The notes under the pieces are model-generated. The model had not been told where the DNA came from. It saw only the letters and a list, made by a program, of their open reading frames with translations, and ran no database searches. A stretch of 64,000 nt of DNA, taken from positions 496,001 to 560,000 of the forward strand of contig NZ_JYIJ01000019.1 of assembly GCF_001543895.1 (NCBI RefSeq), written 5' to 3'. The translations under genes were made by a program, and so were the position numbers. Source of the stretch: Carbonactinospora thermoautotrophica. Lineage in GTDB: Bacteria > Actinomycetota > Actinomycetes > Streptomycetales > Carbonactinosporaceae. Shown piece after piece: positions 1-7,445 of this stretch; position 1 is the first letter of the stretch; each line of letters opens with the position of its first letter.

Positions 1-343
1 CGTCACCGCCGCTGCCGGACTGGGCGACCAGGCTCAGCAGCAGGAACGGGTCGGCGGAGGAAGTCTCCTTCTCCCAGGGCAGCTTGGCGTTGTTGGCCTG
101 CGAGGAGTTGCCGCCGACGCCGTACGTGATCGAGGTGGCCTTGCTGACGCCGGAGCCGGTGACCTCGAACACGATCTTTCGCGTGCCGTCGTCCCCCTTC
201 TTCGTGCCTGCCTGCGAGCCGTCGCCGGCCTTGGAAGTGGAGACGCCCGGCCCCTTGGTCGTTCCGCTGTCGACGGCCGTGCTGGAGCAGCCGAGGACGA
301 GCACGGGCAGCGTGGCAAGGCCGATGAGGTGCAGCTTGCGCAT
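1..343 (-). CDS. MmpS-like lipoprotein, 3' end outside window
   Basis: Reading leftward from ATG at 343, the protein begins MRKLHLIGLATLPVLVLGC: a short positive start, a hydrophobic stretch and a lipobox-like end with Cys19, so a predicted exported lipoprotein. A Gly/Ser/Thr/Lys-rich linker follows, then a domain with IVFEVTGSG, ATSITYGVGG and PWEKE, ending near FLLLSLVAQSGSGGD at the window edge. This matches the MmpS/DUF4307-like transport-accessory fold of actinomycetes. ATG343 is preferred over ATG349 because the GGAAGG ribosome site lies about 7 bases upstream of it. At least 114 residues are visible; the C-terminus is cut. The partner (an MmpL exporter is usual) is not in view. Confidence 0.75.
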   Translation of the reverse strand, partial: MRKLHLIGLATLPVLVLGCSSTAVDSGTTKGPGVSTSKAGDGSQAGTKKGDDGTRKIVFEVTGSGVSKATSITYGVGGNSSQANNAKLPWEKETSSADPFLLLSLVAQSGSGGD

Positions 344-378
344 GGTCATTCCTTCCGGGTTCACGGGTGAGCTGTCCT

Positions 379-592
379 GTTCTCGGCCCGGCCGGGCACC
401 GCGTGGGACGTGATCATGAGAGCAGAGTCAGGCGAAAGGCGTCTAGATAGATCACTGATAACCTCGGATATCAGTTATCCAGTTGCTGAGATTTCCTGCC
501 ATCCCTACCATGATCGGGAACCGAGCCAGAGGGCACGCCGCCACCGCGGTTTCCCGGCGCCCGTCGGCGGCGACGCCGGCCGGCCGCTGTTC
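379..592 (+). repeat. Shortened copy of the RM-operon leader region
   Basis: Bases 379-530 match 7087-7240 (shared landmarks: gttctcggcccggccggg, tagatagatcactgataac, ccctaccatgatcgggaac), and 531-592 match 7386-7445, which is coding sequence of the HTH/methylase-like gene at 7293. About 145 bases of the full copy, including its start codon, are missing here, so this is a decayed promoter-plus-gene-start remnant. No open gene is left in it. It lies upstream of the lipoprotein gene and may now serve as its promoter region. Confidence 0.8.
454..475. promoter_or_regulatory. Operator-like inverted repeat (copy A)
   Basis: ACTGATA, 8 bases, TATCAGT. The same element is kept at 7162-7183 in front of the HTH/methylase-like gene, with one base different in the spacer. 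A conserved dyad in two diverged copies suggests a protein-binding site; the protein is unknown. Confidence 0.4.
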
Positions 593-614
593 CTCCTGCC
601 GTCTGCCAAGTGCG

Positions 615-668
615 CGTCGAGTGTGCGTGTCGTCACACGCGCGCGTGTGACGACACGCACACTCGACG
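615..668. repeat. 54-bp perfect palindrome without a loop
   Basis: The arms 615-641 and 642-668 (27 bases each) are exact reverse complements; the centre is ACGCGCGCGT. It ends one base before the stop of the small gene at 669, so it could end transcription from both sides, although no T-run follows. Such perfection is unusual for a plain terminator. Confidence 0.85.
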
Positions 669-935
669 TCAGGGGTGGCCGGGCGGCTGCTGCGCCGGCC
701 TGAGCGGTGGGTACTGGTGGGCCGGGGCGGTGCTGGTGGCCGGGTGCGTGATCACGTTCGGGGCCGGGGCGGTGCGCAGGCGGCGTTGCCGGATGTGCTG
801 GACCGCCGCGTTGACCCGGGCCTGGAGCAGTTCCAGGTCCTGGAAGGACAGCATGATGAGGTTGTGGAACGGGCCGGCGAGGAAGGCCAGGCGGTACCGG
901 TCGGGGCCGTGGTCCTCGATCCGGATGTCGTCCAT
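669..935 (-). CDS. Small conserved-looking protein, 88 aa, function unknown
   Basis: I do not recognise a named family. The first ~55 residues (MDDIRIEDHGPDRYRLAFLAGPFHN...) look like a compact alpha/beta domain with a helix ending ARVNAAVQHIRQRR; the rest is a Pro/Ala/His tail that is probably disordered. Start ATG935 follows AGGAGG with 8 bases spacing, which excludes longer in-frame starts. It is the last gene of a leftward operon after the anti-sigma ATPase and a 28-codon ORF, and ends against the 54-bp palindrome. The company suggests a role in the same signalling circuit. Confidence 0.6.
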   Translation of the reverse strand: MDDIRIEDHGPDRYRLAFLAGPFHNLIMLSFQDLELLQARVNAAVQHIRQRRLRTAPAPNVITHPATSTAPAHQYPPLRPAQQPPGHP

Positions 936-984
936 GATCTGATCCTCCTTTCCGCCCGGGCGGCCCGGGGCTTCGGTTCGGCGG

Positions 985-1071
985 TCACCGGTCCAGGCAG
1001 CCGCGCGCGAGCAGGAGCAGGGCGAGCAGCAGGGTCCAGGCGGCGTACCAGGCCAGCTCAAGCCGGGACAT
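985..1071 (-). CDS. 28-residue hydrophobic peptide
   Basis: A short frame starts at ATG1071, inside the end of the anti-sigma gene (stop at 1058), giving a coupled overlap. The product, MSRLELAWYAAW followed by a Leu/Ala run and RGCLDR, would be one short membrane helix with a positive C-terminal end. It has no separate ribosome site. It fills the space between anti-sigma ATPase and the 88-aa gene. A real micro-protein is plausible but chance cannot be excluded. Confidence 0.35.
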   Translation of the reverse strand: MSRLELAWYAAWTLLLALLLLARGCLDR

Positions 1072-1462
1072 CGGTCGGGTCAGGCGTGTGGTGGAGTTCG
1101 GCGTAGACGACCTTGCCGCCGTCGCGGGGCTCCCAGCCGAACTCGGCGGCTAACTCGGTAACGATGGCCAGGCCCCGGCCGGCCTCGTCGTCGAGATCGG
1201 CGTCCTGCGGCTGCGGGGTGTGCGAGCCGGGGTCGAACACCTCGATCCGCAGCACGCCGTCGACGTAGGCGACCCGCAGCCAGCCCGGGGCCTGGGCGTG
1301 GCGGACCAGGTTCGTCACCAGCTCTGAGACCAGTAGCGCCGCGGTGTCGGTGAGGGCCGTGAGGCCCCAGCGGGCCAGGTGTTCGCGCACCGCGTGCCGG
1401 GCCCGGCGCACCTCGGCCGGCTCGGGTTTCAGATCGGTCTGGTACGCCAGCGTCCCCGTCAT
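1058..1462 (-). CDS. RsbW-like ATP-binding anti-sigma regulator
   Basis: A 134-aa GHKL-type ATPase/serine kinase domain (HATPase_c_2). Visible motifs: N box SELVTN with Glu47 and Asn51, G1 box EVFDPGS with Asp77, G2 box GRGLAIV around residue 95. Such proteins bind ATP and hold or phosphorylate sigma factors or their antagonists. ATG1462 is chosen because AAAGGA lies about 8 bases upstream; a longer frame to 1504 exists but lacks a site. It heads a leftward operon and is divergent from an Scr1-type HTH gene, a frequent actinomycete arrangement. Its sigma partner is not in the window. Confidence 0.85.
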   Translation of the reverse strand: MTGTLAYQTDLKPEPAEVRRARHAVREHLARWGLTALTDTAALLVSELVTNLVRHAQAPGWLRVAYVDGVLRIEVFDPGSHTPQPQDADLDDEAGRGLAIVTELAAEFGWEPRDGGKVVYAELHHTPDPTDVPA

Positions 1463-1672
1463 GCTGGCCGTCCTTTCGTCTGCGTGTTCGCGAGGCCGAC
1501 TCAAGAGCGGTGGGCAGGCTCACGCGCTCCGAGTCGGGACGGAGGAATGATCTCCGCCACTTCGGATCATGGTGTCCAGACTTATCACTGGCAAGACTTT
1601 CCACTGAAATTACTTACCCTCGATCGGGTGATTGGTCGTGGATAGATCACGTGGGCAGGCAGACTGAGCCGC

Positions 1673-2545
1673 ATGGAGGTACCGCCTACAGTCCGGCAGC
1701 GGCTGCTCGGCGCGAGACTGCGTCGGCTGCGCGAGGCCGCCGGGATGACCCTGGACCAAGCTGGCCAAGTGATCGAGTGCACCGGCTCGAAGATCTCCCG
1801 CATCGAAACCGGCCATCGCGGGATCAAGCCGTTTGAGCTGCGCCACCTGCTCCGGGCTTACGGGGTGACCGACGAGGCTCGCATCGATGCCTTCGTGCGG
1901 GCATTCCGTGAAGCCAAGCGGCGCGACTGGTGGGACACGGGCGAGTACGACGAACTGCTGTCGGAAGCCCAGTACCGCGACTACCTCACCCTGGAGGCGG
2001 ACGCGGCTTGGATCCGTAACTTCGAGTCTCTGCTCGTGCCTGGGCTGCTACAGACGGAGGACTATGCCCGCGCGGTCATCGCCGCCTACCGGACCGAGGA
2101 CAGCTCGGACCAGATCGATGCGCTGGTGAAGGTGCGGATGGCACGCCAGGAGGCGGTGCTGAGACAACCAAAGCACCCGGTCAAGCTCTGGGCGGTGCTG
2201 GACGAGGCGGTCTTGCGACGCCCATGGGGCGGGCGCGACGTCATGCGTGCGCAGCTGCGGCACCTGGCCGAGATCGGCAGCACGCGAGGGAACAACATCA
2301 CGATCCAGGTGCTGCCCTTCAAAGCTGGCGACCACCCAGCTGTTGACGGATCATTCGTGCTGCTCAGCTATCCGGAGCAAATAGCGCCCGACATCGTCTG
2401 GCTGGAGATCGGCAACGGCAGTCTGTACTTGGAAAACACCGCCGATGTCGAGCGATATAACCTGATGTTCAGCCACCTGACAGCGCGGGCGCTGAGCCCG
2501 CCGGCGTCCGTCGAGTTCATCGCGCGAGCGGCGGAGGAGCTGTAA
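1673..2545 (+). CDS. Scr1-type helix-turn-helix regulator (XRE HTH + DUF5753)
   Basis: 290 aa. Residues ~8-65 form an XRE-type HTH (RLRRLREAAGMTLDQAG, SKISRIETGHRGI); the remainder is DUF5753 (ADAAWIRNFESLLVPGLLQTEDYARAV, WAVLDEAVLRRPWGG, DIVWLEI). These proteins are paired with DUF397 proteins throughout Streptomyces and relatives, where some pairs control development. Here the DUF397 gene follows directly. The gene is divergent from the anti-sigma operon; the 168-bp shared upstream region contains ggatagatcac, resembling the tagatagatcac string of the RM leader repeats. Confidence 0.9.
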   Translation: MEVPPTVRQRLLGARLRRLREAAGMTLDQAGQVIECTGSKISRIETGHRGIKPFELRHLLRAYGVTDEARIDAFVRAFREAKRRDWWDTGEYDELLSEAQYRDYLTLEADAAWIRNFESLLVPGLLQTEDYARAVIAAYRTEDSSDQIDALVKVRMARQEAVLRQPKHPVKLWAVLDEAVLRRPWGGRDVMRAQLRHLAEIGSTRGNNITIQVLPFKAGDHPAVDGSFVLLSYPEQIAPDIVWLEIGNGSLYLENTADVERYNLMFSHLTARALSPPASVEFIARAAEEL

Positions 2546-2770
2546 GTGACCATGGAGCAGATGCCCAGCCCGGTCGAGCTGTCCCGCGCTCGGTGGCGGA
2601 AGAGCAGCCGGAGCGGGTCGAACAACTGTGTGGAGGTCGCGAACGTCCGGGGCTTCGTCGCGGTCCGTGACTCCAAGAACCCGGACGGCCCCAGGCTCGT
2701 GTTCACCCGCTCCGGGTGGGCCGCCTTCGCAGCCGGCCTGAAGGCCGGGGACTTCGACCGCTTGGCCTGA
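2546..2770 (+). CDS. DUF397 protein
   Basis: 74 aa. Carries the family signature WRKSSRSGSNNCVEVA, then VAVRDSKNPDG and FTRSGWAAFAAGLKAGDFD. GTG2546 directly follows the TAA of the HTH gene; ATG2552 is an alternative start. DUF397 proteins act with Scr1-type regulators, so it likely modulates the upstream HTH protein. The transcript is closed by the hairpin at 2788. Confidence 0.9.
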   Translation: MTMEQMPSPVELSRARWRKSSRSGSNNCVEVANVRGFVAVRDSKNPDGPRLVFTRSGWAAFAAGLKAGDFDRLA

Positions 2771-2787
2771 CATCCCCCAGACCCATG

Positions 2788-2819
2788 AGCGCCGCCCCGG
2801 AGCAAGCCGGGGCGGCGCT
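2788..2819. terminator. Terminator hairpin between convergent genes
   Basis: A 13-bp perfect stem (AGCGCCGCCCCGG / CCGGGGCGGCGCT) with a 6-base loop lies 18 bases after the DUF397 stop and 40 bases after the end of the leftward glycosyltransferase gene, so it can serve both. Confidence 0.8.
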
Positions 2820-2858
2820 TGGTTCTGCCCGGCGCGTGTAGCCTCCAACGGCACTGCC

Positions 2859-4223
2859 TCAGGCTGCCACTTCCACTTTCTTACGGGTGCCCCAACCGGT
2901 CTTCAGGCAGGTGAGCATGGCGTACCAGCGGATCAGCCGAAGTACGAAAAACGCCCATAGCGCCGCCAACGGGGTCAAGGCATATGTGTACAGTTGCGAC
3001 CCCAGCGACTCGTCCGATCGGCGGATCGACAGGTACCGCAGCCCTTGCCCGTACGCGATGAGCAACGGAATCAGGAGCAGGGTCGGGACGATCCTCCTGT
3101 CCAGGACCGGCTGGACCACGAACAGGGTGACGAAGATGACGGTGGACAGCACCATCTGAACCCATGCGATCAGGTGGCCCCAGTAGGCATAAGAGTTCAG
3201 CGGCAGGTACTTGAACCTCCACCACGTCCGGATGAACGCACCACGCATCCACCGCAGGTACTGCCGCACGTGGTGCCCCAGCGTTTCCGGCATGGCCGTG
3301 AAGGCGAACGCCGACGGCTGCTGCACCGCCTTGCCGCGCTGTAGCGCATACAGCGTCAGCATCGAGTCGTCGGAGAACTCCACGTGCCTGCCGAAGAACG
3401 ACTCGTTCAAGTAGCCGTCCAGGTTCTCCGTCAGAACCTCGGCCCGGTAAGCCGCCAAGGGGCCGGAGTTCACCAGGACCGCCCCCAGCGTGGACATGGA
3501 AGAGCGGTCCACCAACTGGCCCGTCACGAACCACAGGTCGGTGAGGCGAGCCAGCAGGTTCTTGCGGTTGTTCGACGCCAGAACCACACCCGCTACCGAC
3601 ATGACCTCCGGATCGGCGAACGGCTTGAGGATCTCCTCGATCGCTCGCGGATCCAACATCGAGTCGGAGTCCACGGTGACGAAGATCGAGCCTTTCGGCA
3701 GCCTACGAGCCGTCACCCCCTGGGCCTGCCGCTTGCCCATGTTGTACGGCTGCCGATCCCAGATCACCTCCACACCCTGAAGACGCCCTGCCTGGACCAT
3801 GCGGCGGCTCAGTTCGGTGTAGTCCACCTTCGTGCCGTCGGGCATGGTGCCGTTCGAGCAGTCGTCCACCACATGAATGACCTGGGGCTTGCGTGTCTGG
3901 TTGAGCAGCGACGACAACGCTGCCTCCAACAACCGCGGGTCCTCGTTGTAGACCGGGATGTTGACCCAGACCTGCAAGTCGTCCAGCATCCGCTGCTGGC
4001 GCGCGGTAACCCTTCGGGGTCGCTCCAGCAGGCACAACACCATCTGCCACACCAGCATGACGAACGCCAGCGTGTACACGACGGCGAACTGCGCCCCCTG
4101 CCCCTGGACCGTCGCGATCATCGACGCCACGTGCCGGAAAGACCAGAAGACACAGGCGCAGATGACGATGGCGACGCCGAGGAGTACTCGGCGTCGCACG
4201 ATCGTCGCGGTGTAGGCGCTCAC
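2859..4223 (-). CDS. Membrane family-2 glycosyltransferase, hyaluronan-synthase-like
   Basis: 454 aa from GTG4223. Two N-terminal membrane helices (VLLGVAIVICACVFW, AVVYTLAFVMLVWQMVL), a GT-A domain (VNIPVYNEDP, VVDDCSN, TVDSDS as DxD-type metal site, EFSDDSMLTL acceptor region, QYLRWMRG as the Q-x-x-R-W motif), then four or more C-terminal helices. This is the layout of processive polysaccharide synthases (hyaluronan, chitin, NodC type); the polymer cannot be named. GTG4223 overlaps the stop of the small LPxTG-like gene upstream (GTGA), so translation was probably coupled. That upstream gene is now cut by the IS21 element, so expression may be changed. A longer frame to TTG4304 runs into the IS and is not biological. 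Confidence 0.85.
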   Translation of the reverse strand: MSAYTATIVRRRVLLGVAIVICACVFWSFRHVASMIATVQGQGAQFAVVYTLAFVMLVWQMVLCLLERPRRVTARQQRMLDDLQVWVNIPVYNEDPRLLEAALSSLLNQTRKPQVIHVVDDCSNGTMPDGTKVDYTELSRRMVQAGRLQGVEVIWDRQPYNMGKRQAQGVTARRLPKGSIFVTVDSDSMLDPRAIEEILKPFADPEVMSVAGVVLASNNRKNLLARLTDLWFVTGQLVDRSSMSTLGAVLVNSGPLAAYRAEVLTENLDGYLNESFFGRHVEFSDDSMLTLYALQRGKAVQQPSAFAFTAMPETLGHHVRQYLRWMRGAFIRTWWRFKYLPLNSYAYWGHLIAWVQMVLSTVIFVTLFVVQPVLDRRIVPTLLLIPLLIAYGQGLRYLSIRRSDESLGSQLYTYALTPLAALWAFFVLRLIRWYAMLTCLKTGWGTRKKVEVAA

Positions 4224-4297
4224 GCCTGGGAGATCCCCTTGTTCCGGCGCCAGCCGAGGCGGATCGCCAGCGCGCCCATGGCGATCAGGCCGGCCGC
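4220..4297 (-). pseudogene. 3' part of split LPxTG-like small membrane-protein gene
   Basis: Codons for LIAMGALAIRLGWRRNKGISQA and a stop at 4220. Joined to 6845-6944 after removal of the IS and one 7-bp target copy (CGGCCGC, 4291-4297), the frame is restored exactly to 56 codons. The stop overlaps the glycosyltransferase GTG. Confidence 0.85.
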
Positions 4298-4399
4298 CTG
4301 TCAACGGTCATTGAGATCTGCGGGTGGGTGGTCGTGAGGTGTCCGGGCTGGCGGTCGCCGGAAGTCCGGGTGGGTGGTCGGCTGGTGTCCCGGTGGGTG

Positions 4400-5173
4400 T
4401 CAGTTCAACGGGACCACCCCCTTGCCGGCGAGGGCTTCGGCGAGGCGGTGGGAGTCGCCTTGGGTCAGGACCAGGTGGGCGTGGTGTAGGAGCCGGTCGA
4501 CGGTGGCGGTGGCGAGGGTCTTGGGCATGATCGTGTCGAACCCGGAGGGGTGGATGTTGCTGGTGACCGCGACTGAGCGGCGTTCATAGGCGGCGTCCAC
4601 GAGCCGGTAGAAGGCTTCGGCGGCGTCCTGGCCGGCGGGCAGCATGCCGATGTCGTCGACCACGATGAGGTCGCAGCGGCAGATCCTGCTGATGGTGCGG
4701 GCGACCGATCCGTCGACCTTGGCCTTGCCGATCGTGGCGGTCAGGCTTTCGAGGGTGAACCAGGCGACGCGCAGGTCTTTTTCGATGGCGGTCTGGGACA
4801 ACGCCTCGACGAAGTGGGACTTGCCGGTCCCGGAGGGGCCTGCGAGGACCAGGTTCTCGGCCCGGCCGATCCACTCCAGCGTCGCGAGTGCGTGCTGGGT
4901 CGGTTCGGGGATGGAGGACTCCTCCGGCCGCCAGGAGGAGAAGGCCTTGCCGGTGGGGAAGTTCGCCGACTTGCGGCGCATCCGCCGGGTGGCGGCGTCC
5001 CGTCCGATGACCTCCTCGGTCAGCAGGACGCGGACGACCTCGGCGGGATCCCACCGTTGGGCGCGGGCGGTGGCGAGCACGTCGGGGGCTGCTTTGCGCA
5101 GGTAGGGCAGCCGCATCCGGCGCAGGATCCGGTCGAGGTCTTCGGGCAGGGGCGGGGCGGTGGGGCCGGTCAC
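4400..5173 (-). CDS. istB: IS21 helper ATPase
   Basis: 257 aa, the AAA+ partner that loads the transposase on target DNA. Walker A GPSGTGKS at residues 112-119, Walker B DLIVVDDIG at 168-176, C-terminal sensor region HHAHLVLTQGDSHRL. GTG5173 overlaps the istA stop (GTGA), the usual coupling in this family. The frame is intact, so the element may still move. Confidence 0.95.
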   Translation of the reverse strand: MTGPTAPPLPEDLDRILRRMRLPYLRKAAPDVLATARAQRWDPAEVVRVLLTEEVIGRDAATRRMRRKSANFPTGKAFSSWRPEESSIPEPTQHALATLEWIGRAENLVLAGPSGTGKSHFVEALSQTAIEKDLRVAWFTLESLTATIGKAKVDGSVARTISRICRCDLIVVDDIGMLPAGQDAAEAFYRLVDAAYERRSVAVTSNIHPSGFDTIMPKTLATATVDRLLHHAHLVLTQGDSHRLAEALAGKGVVPLN

Positions 5174-6711
5174 CGGGCCGCCTCCCCCAAGCGAGCCCAG
5201 CCGCTGGTGCCGGGTTGCGCCGAGTGGGCCTCATCGGCGATGACGACGTCGCCGGGTGGGCTCTCGGCCGCGAGGTGATCGCAGATCGCCGCCAGGTCGT
5301 CGTCGGCGAACCGGCCGGCCAGGGCGGCCAGGCCAAGCGCGTGGTCGACCCGGTCGCTGCCCAGGTGGGCAGCGAGTTCGACGGCGTGGGCCATCTTCGC
5401 CCGGACGCGGGTGGCGCCGGTGGCGGCGGCCTCGATCAGCCACCGGTGCGCTCCCTCGCCCAGCCCCAGGAACGCCGCCTCCTCCGCGGTGCGGGGCTGC
5501 GGCCGGGGCTGACGCGGCCCGTTCCCACCGGGGTGGTCGGGGTAGTGCTCCTCGGCGATGCGGGGGTTGCCCGGGGTGGACAACGCGTGCCGGGCGATCT
5601 CGGCCAGGCCCCGCCCGGTGCGGGCCACGATGACCAGCTCCTCGCCCTGGACACGGCACCACACCCGCTGCCCGATGTGGCCGGGAGGGGTGGAGTAGCG
5701 CACCGATCCGAACCGGATGGTCTGGTCCTCGTCGACCAGCCGCTCTTCCCCGAGCCCGACGCCGTGCGGTTCGGCCGGCACCGCGTGAAGGTGCTCCCGC
5801 TCGGTGGCCAGTCGATCCGCTGGAGGGACCTTCGTCTCCCGGTGCGGGCGGGCGTTCACCCGCTCGCACCAGCAGACGCAGGCCCGCTCGAGTTCGGCGA
5901 ACGAGGCGTACTCCCCGCGCAGGTTCGCGCTGGTGGGGACGAGGTCGGCCTTGGCGATCTTCACCGTGGCCTCCACCCCGCCCTTGGACTCGGGGTCATA
6001 AGGCACGCAGGTCTGGACCGTGCAGCCGTAGTAGCGGCCCAGCTGCACCATCTGCGGGTGGCGGACCGGCACCCCGGCCACGTGCTCGATCGTGACCGTC
6101 TTGGCGTTGTCGGTCAGCAGATACGTCGGCGCCCCGCCGATGACCCGCAAGGTGGCATCGATGCAGGCCACCAGCGTGCCGAGGCTCTGATCCCACGCCG
6201 GGATCACCACCCGGAACCGCGACCAGGCCAGCCAGGCGCAAAACAGCAGCGTGCGCCGCCCACCCACCCGCGGGCCCTCACCCCAGTCGAACTGCAACCA
6301 CATCCCCGGCTCAGGCACCCACGGCCGCCAGACCCGCCGCCGGCCCGCCCTCCAGGCCTGCTTGATCTCCGCCACCGCCCGCCGGGTGGTCCGCTCCGAC
6401 CCGCCGTACCCCATCGCGGCCAGCCGCTCGTGAACCTTGTCGGCCCGGATCCTGCCGCGGGAACGGTCCACCAGCTCCTCGACCTTGGCCAGGAACGGAT
6501 CGATCGACCGCGGCCGACGCGGCCGGACGAACGGGTCCCCACCCGCATCCCGGATCGCCACATAGCGGGCCACGGTCTTGGCGTCACACCCGGCCAGCTG
6601 CGCCGCCGACCAGGCACAGCGGGTCAGGTCGAACGCTTCGAAGATTTCCATGATCTCCCTGTCAGACTTGGACACGGTCCCTCCGGACGAGGCGGGCTTG
6701 GAAGCAGACAC
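5170..6711 (-). CDS. istA: IS21 transposase
   Basis: 513 aa. N-terminal HTH region (residues ~20-55, AAQLAGCDAKTVARYVA), then an RNase H-fold core with the DDE triad at Asp142 (QFDWGEG), Asp201 (LLTDNAKT) and Glu247 (SKGGVEATV), then a C-terminal beta/helical part. Length and motifs are normal for IstA. No frameshift is seen. Confidence 0.95.
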   Translation of the reverse strand: MSASKPASSGGTVSKSDREIMEIFEAFDLTRCAWSAAQLAGCDAKTVARYVAIRDAGGDPFVRPRRPRSIDPFLAKVEELVDRSRGRIRADKVHERLAAMGYGGSERTTRRAVAEIKQAWRAGRRRVWRPWVPEPGMWLQFDWGEGPRVGGRRTLLFCAWLAWSRFRVVIPAWDQSLGTLVACIDATLRVIGGAPTYLLTDNAKTVTIEHVAGVPVRHPQMVQLGRYYGCTVQTCVPYDPESKGGVEATVKIAKADLVPTSANLRGEYASFAELERACVCWCERVNARPHRETKVPPADRLATEREHLHAVPAEPHGVGLGEERLVDEDQTIRFGSVRYSTPPGHIGQRVWCRVQGEELVIVARTGRGLAEIARHALSTPGNPRIAEEHYPDHPGGNGPRQPRPQPRTAEEAAFLGLGEGAHRWLIEAAATGATRVRAKMAHAVELAAHLGSDRVDHALGLAALAGRFADDDLAAICDHLAAESPPGDVVIADEAHSAQPGTSGWARLGEAAR

Positions 6712-6844
6712 CCAAACCCCACCCGCTCCGGAGGGAACCCCTACCTCACGACACGCCGGTCACCGGGAGATCAACCGACCGTGCACCTGGAACCTCGATG
6801 ACCGCGTACCAGGACCCACGTGGCCACCCACCTGGATCATCCCG

Positions 6845-6944
6845 CGGCCGCTAGCACCGCCGCGACCAGCAGCCACACCTGGTCGAAGAACACGCCCCCC
6901 ACCGTGATGCCCGCACCGGTCAAAGGCAACTTTTCGTAACTCAT
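6845..6944 (-). pseudogene. 5' part of split LPxTG-like small membrane-protein gene
   Basis: ATG6944 follows AGGAAGG by two bases and encodes MSYEKLPLTGAGITVGGVFF, then DQVWLLVAAVLAA before the IS21 junction. LPLTG at residues 6-10 resembles a sortase motif but lies at the N-terminus, ahead of the single membrane helix; a basic end (WRRNKG) is encoded across the IS at 4220-4290. In place the frame hits a stop just inside the IS, leaving about 35 residues. Confidence 0.8.
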
Positions 6945-6976
6945 TGCCTTCCTTTCTACAAATCCCCCAAGAATCT

Positions 6977-7009
6977 TTTTTCGGGCAGATCCTCCCGAAA
7001 AAGCTGCCC
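6977..7009 (-). promoter_or_regulatory. Leader with two mutually exclusive hairpins
   Basis: In the transcript of the split gene, GGGCAG (7009-7004) can pair with CTGCCC (6988-6983), or TTTTTCGGG (7002-6994) with CCCGAAAAA (6985-6977). The two stems share bases 6983-6985, so only one can form. It lies 33-65 bases before the ATG. No known riboswitch class was recognised. Confidence 0.4.
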
Positions 7010-7086
7010 ACTGAGGACCGACACTGGAGGTGTCGTCCCGCCGACCAGATGGAGCCTTAAAAGGCTTCAGCGGAGACGCCTGGCCC

Positions 7087-7445
7087 GTTCTCGGCCCGGC
7101 CGGGCGCCGCGTAGGACGTGATCATGAGAGCAGAACCAGGCGTCAGATGGCTAGATAGATCACTGATAACCCCGGATATCAGTTACGCAGTTGCCGCGAC
7201 TTCCCGCCATCCCTACCATGATCGGGAACCAGGCCGGAGGGCACGTCGTCGCTCCGGGCGGTTCTTCATTGATCGCGGGCAGGGGGTGAGCGGTGGCCGG
7301 TACGTACCCGGACGGGACACTGCCCATCTCCATGCCGGAGATCGCGGAGCTTGCCGGCGTGCGCCGCCCGGTGGTCAGCGTGTGGCGCCGCCGCCACCCC
7401 GGCTTCCCGGCGCCCATCGGCGGCGACGCCGGCCGGCCGCTGTTC
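7087..7445 (+). repeat. Full copy of the RM leader region (matches 379-592)
   Basis: Contains the putative promoter and operator of the RM operon and the first ~50 codons of the gene at 7293. The remnant at 379-592 lacks about 145 internal bases. See that entry for the shared landmarks. Confidence 0.8.
7162..7183. promoter_or_regulatory. Operator-like inverted repeat (copy B)
   Basis: ACTGATA, 8 bases, TATCAGT, 110 bases before the GTG of the HTH/methylase-like gene. Because that protein begins with an HTH, self-control of the RM operon through this dyad is a reasonable guess. Confidence 0.4.

Larger units (their letters stand above)
4298..6844 (-). mobile_element. IS21-family insertion sequence
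   Basis: About 2.55 kb with istA and istB on the minus strand. It is flanked by the 7-bp direct repeat CGGCCGC (4291-4297 and 6845-6851), within the size range known for IS21 targets. Related end repeats are visible: GATC(T/C)..GGGTGGGTGG near 4313-4332 and, inverted, near 6821-6840, with further copies of the GGGTGGGTGG core inside the left end. The exact outer tips are inferred from the target duplication, since the outermost bases are not a perfect inverted repeat. Confidence 0.9.
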
